A stretch of 49,200 nucleotides of DNA from Spirulina subsalsa FACHB-351 (GCF_026130165.1 NZ_JAIHOM010000028.1:1-49200); one strand, 5' to 3'; numbered from the stretch's first letter, positions 35,788 to 44,508 are shown. Notes: generated by a model from the sequence alone, not told the origin. A program made the numbers and translations.

Positions 35788-37184
35788 GTTGGACAGTAGA
35801 AACGGCTGATGCGATCGCCATTGCTCACGCTATCCGCACGGAAACCGTGACGGCGGAAACCGTCGTGCGCCAAACCTTAGCGCGTATTGAGTGCTACAAT
35901 GAACGGCTCAATTGTTTTACCCAAATCCTCGCCCAACAAGCCCTAGCCGATGCTCAGGAGATGGATCGGGCGATCGCCCATCACATCAAAAATATCGGTT
36001 TTCTCACCGGGGTTCCCTTTGGGGTAAAAAATCTCTTTAATATTGCCGGAGAAACCACCCTCGCCGGATCGAAAATCAACGCCAGCCACCCCCCAGCCCC
36101 CACCGATGCCACCGCCATCACCCGCCTAAAACAAGCCGGGGCGGTGTTAGTTGGCTCCCTGAATATGGATGAATATGCCTACGGTTTCGTTACAGAAAAC
36201 CACCACTATGGCATCACCCGCAACCCCCACGACTTAACCCGCATTGCCGGAGGATCGTCCGGGGGCGCGGCGGCAGCTGTGGCGGCTGGTTTACTGCCCC
36301 TCGCCTTGGGATCCGATACCAACGGCTCCGTGAGGATTCCCGCCGCCTTGTGTGGGATTTATGGCTTTAAACCCACCTATGGGAGACTCTCCCGGGCTGG
36401 GATGCAGTTACTATGCAGTAGTTTGGATCATGTGGGTATTTTTGCTCGTTCCGTGCGGGATATTGCCAGCAGTTTCGACTTTTTGCAGGGAGAAGATGAA
36501 CAGGATCCCGTCTGTACCCGTCATCCTCCTGAACCCCTCATGTCTCAGATTAATTTAGGTTGTCGGGGGTTAAGAATAGCGATCGCCCGGGATTATTTCC
36601 AAACCGGAGCAGATCCCGAAGCCCTCGCCGTAGTGCAACAAGTCGCCCAAGCCCTAGACGTAACCCAAGAGGTTAGTTTACCCGAATCTCACCGCGCCCA
36701 AGCCGCCGCTTTTCTGATCACAGCCGCCGAAAGTGCCAACCGTCATTTACCGAATTTGCGATCGCGCCCCCAAGACTTTGATCCCGCCACCCGAGATCGG
36801 TTTTTCGCCGGAACCCTCCTCCCCTCCCCTTGGTATATCCAATCCCAACGCTTCCGTCGTTGGTACCGGGATCAAATGCGCGAAACCTTCCGCCACCTCG
36901 ACATCATCCTAGCCCCCACCACCCCCTGTGTTGCCCCACCCATTGGTCAAAAAACCATCACCATTGCCGGGCAAGAAACCCTCGTGCGCCCCAACCTAGG
37001 CCGCTTTACCCAACCCTTCTCCTTCGTCGGTTTACCCGCCCTCTCCATCCCCATCCAACGCCCCAATCAACTCCCCCTCGGCGTTCAACTCATCGCCGCC
37101 CCCTATAACGAATCCCTGATTTTACGAGTCGCCGCCACCCTTGAACGGCGGGGAGTGATTGCCGCCCCCATTGCCCCCCTTTAA
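35784..37184 (+). CDS. AtzE-like amidase (amidase signature family)
   Basis: A 466-residue Ser-Ser-Lys amidase. The catalytic residues are visible: K82 in PFGVKNLF, the cis-Ser in AGGSSGGAAAA (about S158/S159), and the nucleophile S182 in GSDTNGSVRIPA. With the AtzG-like partner it best fits the AtzE group, whose characterised member hydrolyses 1-carboxybiuret in cyanuric acid breakdown. No cyanuric acid, biuret or allophanate genes are here, so the true substrate may be another carboxylated urea or amide. GatA is unlikely, since the partner is DUF4089 rather than GatC and no gatB is near. Confidence 0.85.
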   Translation: MSWTVETADAIAIAHAIRTETVTAETVVRQTLARIECYNERLNCFTQILAQQALADAQEMDRAIAHHIKNIGFLTGVPFGVKNLFNIAGETTLAGSKINASHPPAPTDATAITRLKQAGAVLVGSLNMDEYAYGFVTENHHYGITRNPHDLTRIAGGSSGGAAAAVAAGLLPLALGSDTNGSVRIPAALCGIYGFKPTYGRLSRAGMQLLCSSLDHVGIFARSVRDIASSFDFLQGEDEQDPVCTRHPPEPLMSQINLGCRGLRIAIARDYFQTGADPEALAVVQQVAQALDVTQEVSLPESHRAQAAAFLITAAESANRHLPNLRSRPQDFDPATRDRFFAGTLLPSPWYIQSQRFRRWYRDQMRETFRHLDIILAPTTPCVAPPIGQKTITIAGQETLVRPNLGRFTQPFSFVGLPALSIPIQRPNQLPLGVQLIAAPYNESLILRVAATLERRGVIAAPIAPL

Positions 37185-37300
37185 ATCCCGGTCAGGGTTT
37201 ATACTGCTCTCAAAAACCCGTGCTAGAATCAGGGTAAATTTCCTTGATTAAAACTCCAGCACTCGCATTGATTTCTTTGTACATTCAGGAGAAAATCCCC

Positions 37301-37435
37301 ATGAAACGGTTTTTATTGCTCTTCAGTACCCTTTTAATCGCCTCCTCTTTAGCCCTCACTGCTTGTGGTGGTGGAGAAGAAGAAGCGCCCACCCCCGAAG
37401 CTGAACCCGAAGCCACCGAATCCCCGGCTGAATAG
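37301..37435 (+). CDS. Tiny acidic lipoprotein
   Basis: A 44-residue product chosen from the ATG at 37301, which has AGGAG nine bases upstream; the frame is open further upstream but without support. Residues 1-20 are a lipoprotein signal (MKRFLLL ... SSLALTAC) with the lipobox LTAC. Only 24 residues follow the Cys: GGGEEEAP and then Glu/Pro/Ala-rich sequence with net charge strongly negative. No fold is expected. Similar short lipoproteins are known in cyanobacteria without assigned function. It has its own possible terminator at 37536. Confidence 0.75.
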   Translation: MKRFLLLFSTLLIASSLALTACGGGEEEAPTPEAEPEATESPAE

Positions 37436-37535
37436 TTAACTCGCCCTTTTTTCTGTCCCCTTGAGTAGGAACAGGGAAAATTTTCGTCCTCACCAAAAGC
37501 GAGGACAAAGATAAAGTTAACTACACTGGACTTGT

Positions 37536-37571
37536 CCCGGTCAAATTTTGGCCGGGATATTTGGTTTTAAA
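37536..37571 (+). terminator. Probable terminator of the small lipoprotein gene
   Basis: CCCGGTCAA pairs with TTGGCCGGG (37536-37556; one G-U pair, 3-nt loop), followed by ATATTTGGTTTT. A second hairpin, GTCCTC ... GAGGAC, lies just upstream near 37486. Confidence 0.55.
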
Positions 37572-37642
37572 AATCCATAACTCTAGAACAAAACAGGCTT
37601 AAGTCTTGTGCTTTTTGTTCTCTTCACAAAGCACTATAATGT

Positions 37643-38524
37643 ATGATTCTTGAACCTCCCTTGATCTTTCACTATATTGCTAGGAAGGCTTACCGCTATC
37701 TAGAACAATGCTCTGAGCGTTCCTTACTGCTCCTCTGTTCTCTTTTGCTGATTGGACTGGGCTGGCTTCATTACTCGTTCCCAGTCGATATATCTTTTTT
37801 TCTCTTTTATCTCGTCCCTGTTGCTATTGTCACTTGGTTTATTCGGGGTGAGTGGGGAATCCTATTTGGGGTGATCAGTGCGGTTTTTTGGTTGGCTTCG
37901 GATCTGAGAATTGAATTAGGAAAACACCTCAGCGCTCATCTTTGGAATATGAGTGTACGTTCTATTCAATTTGCTATTATTGTTTACTTGCTCACAGCTT
38001 TTAAGCGAGCTTATAATCTAGAAAAAACTCTAGCCCGTTTTGACACTTTAACTCAAACGGTTAACCGTTACCATTTTTTTGAACTCTTGCAGGCTCAACT
38101 CACGCTCAATCAAAAAAACTGCATTTCCTTTACTATTGCCTATATTGATTTGGATGATTTTAAACAGATTAATGATAAGTTTGGTCATCAAGTTGGAGAC
38201 AACATTTTACGCAAATTTGCTCACACCATTCAGCAAAATATTCGCTCTCAAGATATTCTAGGGCGTTTAGGAGGGGATGAATTTGTCTTACTTTTACCTA
38301 ATTTAAACCCGCAAGAAGCCCCAACTTTTCTAAAACGTATTCAAGGTTGCTTGACTCAGATTACCACCCCAGATCATCACAGTATTACGGTGAGTATTGG
38401 AGCAGCAACCTTTGAATGTTTTCCTACATCTTGTGATGAAGTCCTAGAATATGTAGATCAGTTGATGTATAACGTGAAAATGAGTGGAAAAAATAACATC
38501 ATTTATGAAATTGTGAAGCATTAG
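37643..38524 (+). CDS. Membrane-anchored GGDEF diguanylate cyclase
   Basis: A 293-residue protein with three or four N-terminal membrane helices (about residues 25-120; for example LLLLCSLLLIGLGWL and FAIIVYLLTAF) in a MASE-like sensor layout, then one GGDEF domain. YIDLDDFKQINDKFGHQVGD and GRLGGDEFVLLLPN are intact, and the I-site is present as RSQD five residues before GGDEF, so it looks active and product-inhibited. The start is uncertain: a TATAAT ends two bases before the ATG at 37643, and there is no Shine-Dalgarno sequence. A dispersed G-rich repeat begins 22 bp after its stop. Confidence 0.88.
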   Translation: MILEPPLIFHYIARKAYRYLEQCSERSLLLLCSLLLIGLGWLHYSFPVDISFFLFYLVPVAIVTWFIRGEWGILFGVISAVFWLASDLRIELGKHLSAHLWNMSVRSIQFAIIVYLLTAFKRAYNLEKTLARFDTLTQTVNRYHFFELLQAQLTLNQKNCISFTIAYIDLDDFKQINDKFGHQVGDNILRKFAHTIQQNIRSQDILGRLGGDEFVLLLPNLNPQEAPTFLKRIQGCLTQITTPDHHSITVSIGAATFECFPTSCDEVLEYVDQLMYNVKMSGKNNIIYEIVKH

Positions 38525-38546
38525 CCCCTAATTGTTATGAGTGATA

Positions 38547-38678
38547 GGGGAGTAGAGGGGCAGGGGGGCGGGGGAGCAGGGGAGCAGGGGAGCAGGGGAG
38601 CAGGGGAACAATTATCAATTCCCTATTCCCTATTCCCTATTCCCTAGCCCCACGAGTAGAGTTATTCCGCAAGCCCTA
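38547..38678 (+). repeat. Composite dispersed repeat, copy A
   Basis: A GGGGAGCA-type array (38547 to about 38607), then repeated TTCCCTA units, then a 37-bp core at 38642-38678 that begins CCCTAGCCCCACGAG and ends GCAAGCCCTA. It is the same layout as the copies at 43377-43485 and 47008-47120. It lies in sense orientation 22 bp behind the stop of the GGDEF gene. The core end resembles a transposon terminal repeat. Confidence 0.85.
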
Positions 38679-38801
38679 GGTGAGCGTCGAGAGGGAATAA
38701 CGTAACAGAGTGTTACAGATTCTTAAGGGTTGACCCACCTTTGCACTGTGAAGAATCAGAGCTAAGGTAAACTAACCGTTAAATCACTAACCCGATTTTA
38801 G

Positions 38802-39074
<273 letters not shown>

Positions 39075-39102
39075 AACAAACTTTAAATGGTGTGCGAATT
39101 AG

Positions 39103-39136
39103 AGGGCAAGGGTTAAACTTGCCCTTTCTTTTTTTT
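39103..39136 (+). terminator. Intrinsic terminator of psaC
   Basis: AGGGCAAG (39103-39110), 7-nt loop, CTTGCCCT (39118-39125), then TTCTTTTTTTT. Confidence 0.95.
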
Positions 39137-39261
39137 ACTGTTCCGGATGGGGGGTCTGAAAGGGAGGGAACAGGGAGTAAAGGCCTTGCGTCTGGAAATT
39201 TTGGTGCGATCGCCTAATTCATCGCCTACCCTACTTTTTAGTTCCCCAACTCTTTCCCATC

Positions 39262-40155
39262 ATGAAGACTCAACCGTTACTCTCTCGTCTCGTCCTTTCA
39301 GGTTGTTTAGTGATCCTACCTGCTTTAGGAGTCCAAGCCCAAGAACCAGCCCCTCTGATTGCTCAAAGCAGCGTCTGTCAAAACTACAGCCCTGAAGCCG
39401 CCGCCCAAGAAGCCTTACTCCTCCAAATGATTAACCAAGCGCGACAACAGGAACAACGCCAAGGAGGGGGACTCGGCAACTTGCAACAGTTTTTAACCCT
39501 AGCCGAGCGTTTCTTACCCGGTGCATTAGGCGATCGCGTTAACCTCGGACAAGTGACCAGTATCCTCAATCAAATCATGAGTTGGGTCGGCGCTGATAAT
39601 AGCCTCAGTCAAAGCGCACCAGACCCCGAAATGACCCGAGTCATGGAAGTAGTCAGTCGTCGTTTAGAACCCCTTTTAAGGCAATCTAGAGGCAATTTAG
39701 ACCCCAAACAGGTCGTTAACATCCTAATGGATACCGCCTCAGAAGTCGGGGAGGTTAAAGCCCGGCAGCCCCAACAAGATAGCACCCTCGACTATCTCAC
39801 CCGGGAGCTAGAAACCCTGCGCCGTCAATGTCGTTCTGGCGTAAGCCCTAATCGTCCCACACCCCTCCCTGCTCCTGCCCCCATCCCCTCTTCTGGCTCA
39901 GGTTTGCCCAGTTTACCCCCTCAAGCAGCCAGTCGTTCCGTTCAACTCTACACCCAAGCTTGTCAAGACCGAGGCGGTACCATTAGTTCCCACTATGAAG
40001 GAGAAGATACAGGAGAAGGTCGTTTAGAATATCGGCAAATGTTGCAATGTATCCCCGGAGCGCGGGCTTTAGATTGGGCCGACATGGAAAATGATTGTCT
40101 GGCAGCCGGGGGAGAATGGTTAGGGGAGCGTTCAGGCCCCATCTGTCGTTTCTAG
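39262..40155 (+). CDS. Secreted cysteine-containing protein, unknown
   Basis: A 297-residue protein with a signal peptide (MKTQPLLSRLVLSGCLVILP, cleavage near VQAQ). I recognise no family. Residues about 40-180 are helical and Gln-rich; 190-225 is a Pro/Ser linker; 225-297 has two similar cysteine modules, CQDRGGTISSHY ... LQC and CLAAGGEWLGERSGPICRF, both of the form C-x3-GG ... C. An additional Cys pair lies earlier (VCQNY and RQCRSG). This suggests a disulfide-stabilised extracytoplasmic C-terminal domain. It ends one base before an IS605-type remnant, but its C-terminus looks intact. Confidence 0.75.
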   Translation: MKTQPLLSRLVLSGCLVILPALGVQAQEPAPLIAQSSVCQNYSPEAAAQEALLLQMINQARQQEQRQGGGLGNLQQFLTLAERFLPGALGDRVNLGQVTSILNQIMSWVGADNSLSQSAPDPEMTRVMEVVSRRLEPLLRQSRGNLDPKQVVNILMDTASEVGEVKARQPQQDSTLDYLTRELETLRRQCRSGVSPNRPTPLPAPAPIPSSGSGLPSLPPQAASRSVQLYTQACQDRGGTISSHYEGEDTGEGRLEYRQMLQCIPGARALDWADMENDCLAAGGEWLGERSGPICRF

Positions 40156-40305
40156 GTTGACATCCTCCACCGTCCTAAACGACGGGGATTCCTAGACCTC
40201 GCAATCTAGGCTTTCTGCTTCAGCACCAGATCAGGCTTTAGGTCAGGCTAGCACTAAGAGCAAGCAGCACCAAGGGGATGAAATCCGGCCATCCCATTCA
40301 ATTTT
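40156..40305 (-). mobile_element. IS200/IS605 (tnpB) 3'-end remnant
   Basis: Plus-strand GTTGACATCCTCCACC, then hairpin CCGTC-CTAAAC-GACGG (40170-40185) and GGGATTCCT, is the reverse complement of the right end that follows tnpB in IS605-family elements. Further right, minus-strand CTGAAGCAGAAAGCCTAG looks like the last tnpB codons. No larger tnpB frame survives. In intact elements this region also holds the 3' part of the omega RNA. Boundaries are approximate. Confidence 0.55.
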
Positions 40306-40431
40306 GTAGTTCCCTGAACGGGGAGAGAAAAAATTTTTTGCGGGGAGGTGATAGGAAATGGGATTAAGCTGGGTAACTTACGGTCATAAGCGGAGAAATC
40401 CAGCTACGTCAATTGATAGGAGAGAGTCATC

Positions 40432-41019
40432 ATGAGACCGGAATTTCAAGCGAAGTTCTTGATGCACCTGAACGGGAAGAAAAAAGGGGATGAAGGTTTC
40501 ACCCTGATTGAACTGCTAGTTGTAATCATTATTATTGGTATTTTGGCAGCTATTGCACTGCCCTCCTTGTTGGGTCAAGCCAACAAAGCCAAACAGTCCG
40601 AAGCTCGCCAAAACGTGGGTTCTGTGAACCGCGCTCAACAAGCCTTTGCCTTGGGTAGAACAGAATTTACCTCTCAGTTAGCTGAGTTAGGCATTGGGAT
40701 TAAGAGCCAAACGGATAACTACGTCTATGTGCTGAAAACCAGTGCGAACAGAGATGGTGCGGCTAACTACGGTGCGGCTTACAAACCCGCTCTGAAGAGT
40801 TATGTTGGGTTAAACGTCACCGCTCAAGGCGACACAACAACGGGTGAAGTTTTAACCTTAACCGGAACTTGCGAAAGCCTGAAACCTGCTAAAGTGAACA
40901 CCCCCACGGATGCTGCTATTGCTGTACCCACTAAACTGGGTCCTGATGGCGCGCAATGTGCTAATGCTCCCAGCAATGGTGCTTTCTCCGATGGTTGGAA
41001 AGATTTATCTGGTGGCTAA
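40432..41019 (+). CDS. pilA: Type IV major pilin PilA
   Basis: A 195-residue prepilin. The type III signal is MRPEFQAKFLMHLNGKKKGDEG, stated as a 22-residue leader ending in Gly, cleaved by PilD before FTLIELLVVIIIIGILAAIA. Glu5 of the mature protein is present and the N-terminal helix is typical. The globular part ends with a disulfide-bounded loop (TGTCESLK ... GAQCANAP), as in cyanobacterial PilA. It forms pili for motility, adhesion and DNA uptake. The ATG at 40432 has AGGAGAG upstream; a second Met at residue 11 is a less likely start. A clean terminator at 41081 separates it from the TPR-GT41 gene. Confidence 0.95.
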   Translation: MRPEFQAKFLMHLNGKKKGDEGFTLIELLVVIIIIGILAAIALPSLLGQANKAKQSEARQNVGSVNRAQQAFALGRTEFTSQLAELGIGIKSQTDNYVYVLKTSANRDGAANYGAAYKPALKSYVGLNVTAQGDTTTGEVLTLTGTCESLKPAKVNTPTDAAIAVPTKLGPDGAQCANAPSNGAFSDGWKDLSGG

Positions 41020-41080
41020 TTTTCAGGATGGGGTACTGGCTTAAACCAACCTCAATTATCTCAATTTAATCCTGTCAGGG

Positions 41081-41115
41081 GTAGTGTAGGGAACTGCACT
41101 ACTTCTTTATTTTGT
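41081..41115 (+). terminator. Intrinsic terminator of pilA
   Basis: GTAGTGTAG (41081-41089), loop GGAA, CTGCACTAC (41094-41102): nine pairs with one G-U in RNA. It is followed by TTCTTTATTTT. Confidence 0.85.
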
Positions 41116-41145
41116 CTTGATTTCACAGCAGGTTATCCCATCAAT

Positions 41146-43353
41146 ATGGCAACTCTAGAACAGTGGCAACAGGAAGCACAACAGGCCTATTTAGCGGGGG
41201 ATTATGTTCAAGGGGCTTTCGCCTATGAACAGGCGCTACAGATTGCCCCGGATCAGGTGACTTTATACTGGTATTTGGGCTTAATGTTGCTGTTACAGGG
41301 TAAACCCTCGGAAGCTCAAACCACTTGGCTGATGGTGATGTTGGAGGGGGATGAGGAGACAGTAGAACGTTGGACGCTGGAGTTGGTGGGGATCTTGACT
41401 CAGGAGGCGGTGCGTCAGGAATTGTTAGGGGAGGGGGAGCAAACTTGGAGGATTCGGGAGGAAATTCGGGAGTTGGCACCGGGGGATCTCCAAAATCTGT
41501 TTGAGTTGTTGCGGTTAGCCATCACCCAAAATCGTTACAAGGGATCGGAACTCGAAGAGTGGGGCGTAATCCCCCTAGTACAATCGGGGCTTCCTTTAGA
41601 CTTTGCCCTGCTGTTAACGGTGCTGGAAGCCCTCTTTAGCCATGATGCCCGCAATCCGGCTTTAATCCCCCTCATGGAGGCTAGTCTTGCCTATGCTCAA
41701 GAGGACAGCCAAAAAGTGGCGCTGTTGAACTTCTGTTTAAAAGTAGGGGTGGCTTTAGGGTATTCTCAACGCCACCCCGGAATTGCCGCCCAACTTTGTG
41801 AACTGGGGTTACGTCTTGATCCTCGTACTCCTGAACTGGTCAATCTCCTAGCCCGTTTATACCAAAACTCTAATCAATTTGACCAAGGTTTAGAAATGGC
41901 GCGCTTTTACGCCACACTGGTGGAGGAATTGCCCGATCAAGTGTTTGCCAGTAAAGGTCTGTTGCGTGCCTTGATGAGTACGGGAGGGCATTGGCAAGAA
42001 GGATTTGAGCAGTTTCTCTGCCATGAACAACTGCTTGAACAGTTGATGGTGCAACAGCCGGAACTCACGCCTCTGCAAGTCTCCCGCCTTTATAGTACCT
42101 ACTTCTTTGCGCCCTATTTTCGCGATCGCGCCCCAGAAAACCGTCATCTCCAGAACCAAATCGCCCAACTCTGCCAACACAACGCCCAAATTCATCACCG
42201 GGAGTTAGTCGAAAAATATCAAAAAGCCAACCAACACCCCCGCAATCCGAAGCACCCCTTACGGATTGGCTACCTCTCCCACTGTTTGCGGACCCACTCC
42301 GTTGGTTGGTTAGCGCGATCGCTCATTCAACACCACAACCGGGAAAACTTCCAACTCTACGCCTATTTCATCACCACCCCCAACACCTACGATCCCCTTG
42401 AAAATTGGTATAGTCAACAAGTCCATCAAACCTACAAATCCACCCAAGCCCTAGAACTTGCCGAACAAATCCATCAGGATCAAATTGATATCCTTGTAGA
42501 CTTAGATAGTCTCACCCTTGATGTTGGCTGTGCCGTAACAGCCCTCAAACCGGCCCCCCTCCAAATCACTTGGTTAGGGTGGGATGCCTCGGGAATCCCT
42601 GCCATAGATTACTTTATCGCCGATCCCTACGTTTTACCCGACAACGCCCAAGACTACTATCACGAGAAAATCTGGCGCTTACCCCACACCTACATCGCCA
42701 CAGACGGCTTTGAGGTGGGGATTCCGAGCTTAAACCGTCACCAGTTAAACATCCCCCCCCATGCCGTCATTTACTACAGCGTACAACACGGCTATAAACG
42801 CCATCTCCACACCATTAACCTCCAACTGGAAATCCTCAAAGCAGTGCCGAACAGTTATTTTTTAGTCAAAGGGGCCGCCGACTCCGAAGCCGTGAAACGG
42901 GTGTTCTTAACGATGGCCGCACAAACTGGAGTAGAAGCGGAACGCTTTCGCTTTCTCGACATTGACGACAGCGAAATGACCCACCGGGCTAACTTAGGCA
43001 TAGCCGATATTGTCCTAGACACCTATCCCTACAATGGTGCCACCACTACCCTAGAAACCCTGTGGATGGGGGTTCCCCTTGTGACCAAAGTCGGTCAACA
43101 GTTTTCAGCCCGCAATAGTTACACCATGTTAAAAAATGCAGGCATTACGGAAGGGATTGCTTGGAGTGATGAGGAATATATTCAATGGGGGATTCGTTTA
43201 GGTCAAAATCCCACCTTACGGGATACCATTGCCGGGAAACTCAAACAAGCGCGTTATCAGGCTCCCTTGTGGAATGGAAAACAGTTTACCCGAGAAATGG
43301 AGCAAGCTTATCAGGCAATGTGGCAGCACTTCCAAACTCAACGGAACCGCTGA
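41146..43353 (+). CDS. TPR protein with a GT41 (O-GlcNAc transferase-like) domain
   Basis: A 735-residue cytoplasmic protein. Residues about 1-350 form TPR-like repeats, starting WQQEAQQAYLAGDYVQGAFA. Residues about 365-730 are the GT41 catalytic domain: LRIGYLSHCLRTHSVGWLAR, ILVDLDSLTLDVG, LQITWLGWDASGIPAIDYFI, then ADIVLDTYPYNGATTTLETL and WMGVPLVTKVGQQFSARNSY. These are the hallmarks of SPINDLY/OGT-type enzymes, which put GlcNAc or another sugar on Ser/Thr of proteins. Position directly after pilA (126 bp, but behind a terminator) suggests the pilin as a substrate; that is inference. A G-rich dispersed repeat begins 23 bp after the stop. Confidence 0.85.
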   Translation: MATLEQWQQEAQQAYLAGDYVQGAFAYEQALQIAPDQVTLYWYLGLMLLLQGKPSEAQTTWLMVMLEGDEETVERWTLELVGILTQEAVRQELLGEGEQTWRIREEIRELAPGDLQNLFELLRLAITQNRYKGSELEEWGVIPLVQSGLPLDFALLLTVLEALFSHDARNPALIPLMEASLAYAQEDSQKVALLNFCLKVGVALGYSQRHPGIAAQLCELGLRLDPRTPELVNLLARLYQNSNQFDQGLEMARFYATLVEELPDQVFASKGLLRALMSTGGHWQEGFEQFLCHEQLLEQLMVQQPELTPLQVSRLYSTYFFAPYFRDRAPENRHLQNQIAQLCQHNAQIHHRELVEKYQKANQHPRNPKHPLRIGYLSHCLRTHSVGWLARSLIQHHNRENFQLYAYFITTPNTYDPLENWYSQQVHQTYKSTQALELAEQIHQDQIDILVDLDSLTLDVGCAVTALKPAPLQITWLGWDASGIPAIDYFIADPYVLPDNAQDYYHEKIWRLPHTYIATDGFEVGIPSLNRHQLNIPPHAVIYYSVQHGYKRHLHTINLQLEILKAVPNSYFLVKGAADSEAVKRVFLTMAAQTGVEAERFRFLDIDDSEMTHRANLGIADIVLDTYPYNGATTTLETLWMGVPLVTKVGQQFSARNSYTMLKNAGITEGIAWSDEEYIQWGIRLGQNPTLRDTIAGKLKQARYQAPLWNGKQFTREMEQAYQAMWQHFQTQRNR

Positions 43354-43376
43354 GTAAGGCTCTAATCCCGAGAATA

Positions 43377-43485
43377 GGGGAGCGGGGGAGCAGGGGAGCA
43401 GGGGAGCAGGGGAGCGGGGGAGAAATTCCCTATTCCCTATTACCTATTCCCTAGCCCCAGGAGTAGAGTTATTCAGCAAGCCCTA
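43377..43485 (+). repeat. Composite dispersed repeat, copy B
   Basis: A GGGGAGCA array (43377 to about 43433), then TTCCCTATTCCCTATTACC, then a 37-bp core at 43449-43485 that differs from copy A at two positions. Sense orientation 23 bp behind the TPR-GT41 stop. Confidence 0.85.
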
Positions 43486-43497
43486 ATTATTACCCCC

Positions 43498-44457
43498 TTA
43501 AACTTCTTCCGAAACGGGGGTATCGGTGACAGCCATTGTTCCCACCCCTTGACGTTCTCGCCAGAGGGCTAATAGGGTACTGGCGATAAAAATACTCGAA
43601 TAAGCCCCACTAATAAAGCCCACAATTAAGGCTAAGGCGAAAAATTTTAAGGTTTCTCCCCCAAAAAGGAAAATGGCGAACAAGGGTAAAACTGTGGTGA
43701 CGCTGGTGTTGATAGAACGAGTTAAAGTATCATTAACGGCTCGGTCTACAATGTCACTAATAGATTCTCCCCCCTCACTATTGGCACTGGTTTCTCGAAT
43801 ACGGTCATAAATCACGACTGTATCATTGACGGAGAAACCGATAATGGTTAACAGGGCAACTAAAAATAGGCTGTCAATTTCGACCCCTAACGTTAAGCCT
43901 AAAATGGCAAACACCCCGGCCGCAATCAGGACATCATGGACAAGAGCGAGAATAGCAAAAATAGCGTAGTCGAATTTAAAGCGAAAACTGAGATAAACCA
44001 CAATGCCAAAAAAGGCTGTCAGGAGGGCACCAATACCGGAAATAAATAACTCCTGACCGATGGTGGGGCCAACTGTGTCAATTTGTACCGTTTGGGGGTC
44101 AAACTCGCCGATTTCGTTGGTTAGGAGTTGTTGCAATGCCGTCCGTTCCACGTCGGTGAGGGTTTGGGTGCGAACGGAGAGGGTGTAATTCTCGACAATT
44201 TGAATAGAACTCCCTTCTAATCCTTCTTGGGCTAAGATATTCCGGACTTCGGAGACATCTATGGGGTCGCCACAGCTATCGGTTGCCACACAAGCGAGGG
44301 ATAGCTGTAGTCTTGTCCCCCCGACAAAATCTAAACCCGGTCGTAGGGGTGCGCCGAATTGAGTCCAGCACACCACCATGGCGATTAAACTAATTAGACA
44401 GGCGATGCTGGAAATGATCCACCATAATCGCTGTTGCTTGATAATATCGAGTTTCAT
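43498..44457 (-). CDS. secF: Protein translocase subunit SecF
   Basis: A 319-residue RND-type membrane protein that, with SecD, uses the proton gradient to help pull proteins through SecYEG. It has one N-terminal helix, then the periplasmic domain P4 opening with [14 protein letters not shown], then five C-terminal helices including [18 protein letters not shown] and the SecF motif [16 protein letters not shown]. It is full length. The start lies 51 bp downstream of the secD stop. Gene order pdhB-secD-secF suggests one operon. Confidence 0.97.
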   Translation of the reverse strand: MKLDIIKQQRLWWIISSIACLISLIAMVVCWTQFGAPLRPGLDFVGGTRLQLSLACVATDSCGDPIDVSEVRNILAQEGLEGSSIQIVENYTLSVRTQTLTDVERTALQQLLTNEIGEFDPQTVQIDTVGPTIGQELFISGIGALLTAFFGIVVYLSFRFKFDYAIFAILALVHDVLIAAGVFAILGLTLGVEIDSLFLVALLTIIGFSVNDTVVIYDRIRETSANSEGGESISDIVDRAVNDTLTRSINTSVTTVLPLFAIFLFGGETLKFFALALIVGFISGAYSSIFIASTLLALWRERQGVGTMAVTDTPVSEEV

Positions 44458-44508
44458 TTTAATCCTCCTGCGAAACTGCCCAGAACAAAAGCGTGATAAA
44501 CTCTCCCG

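Noticed and set aside
40306-40431. Riboswitch (for example c-di-GMP type) upstream of pilA
   Set aside because: I looked for GEMM-like conserved boxes because of the c-di-GMP genes nearby and did not find them; the region is better explained as IS605 remnant plus leader.
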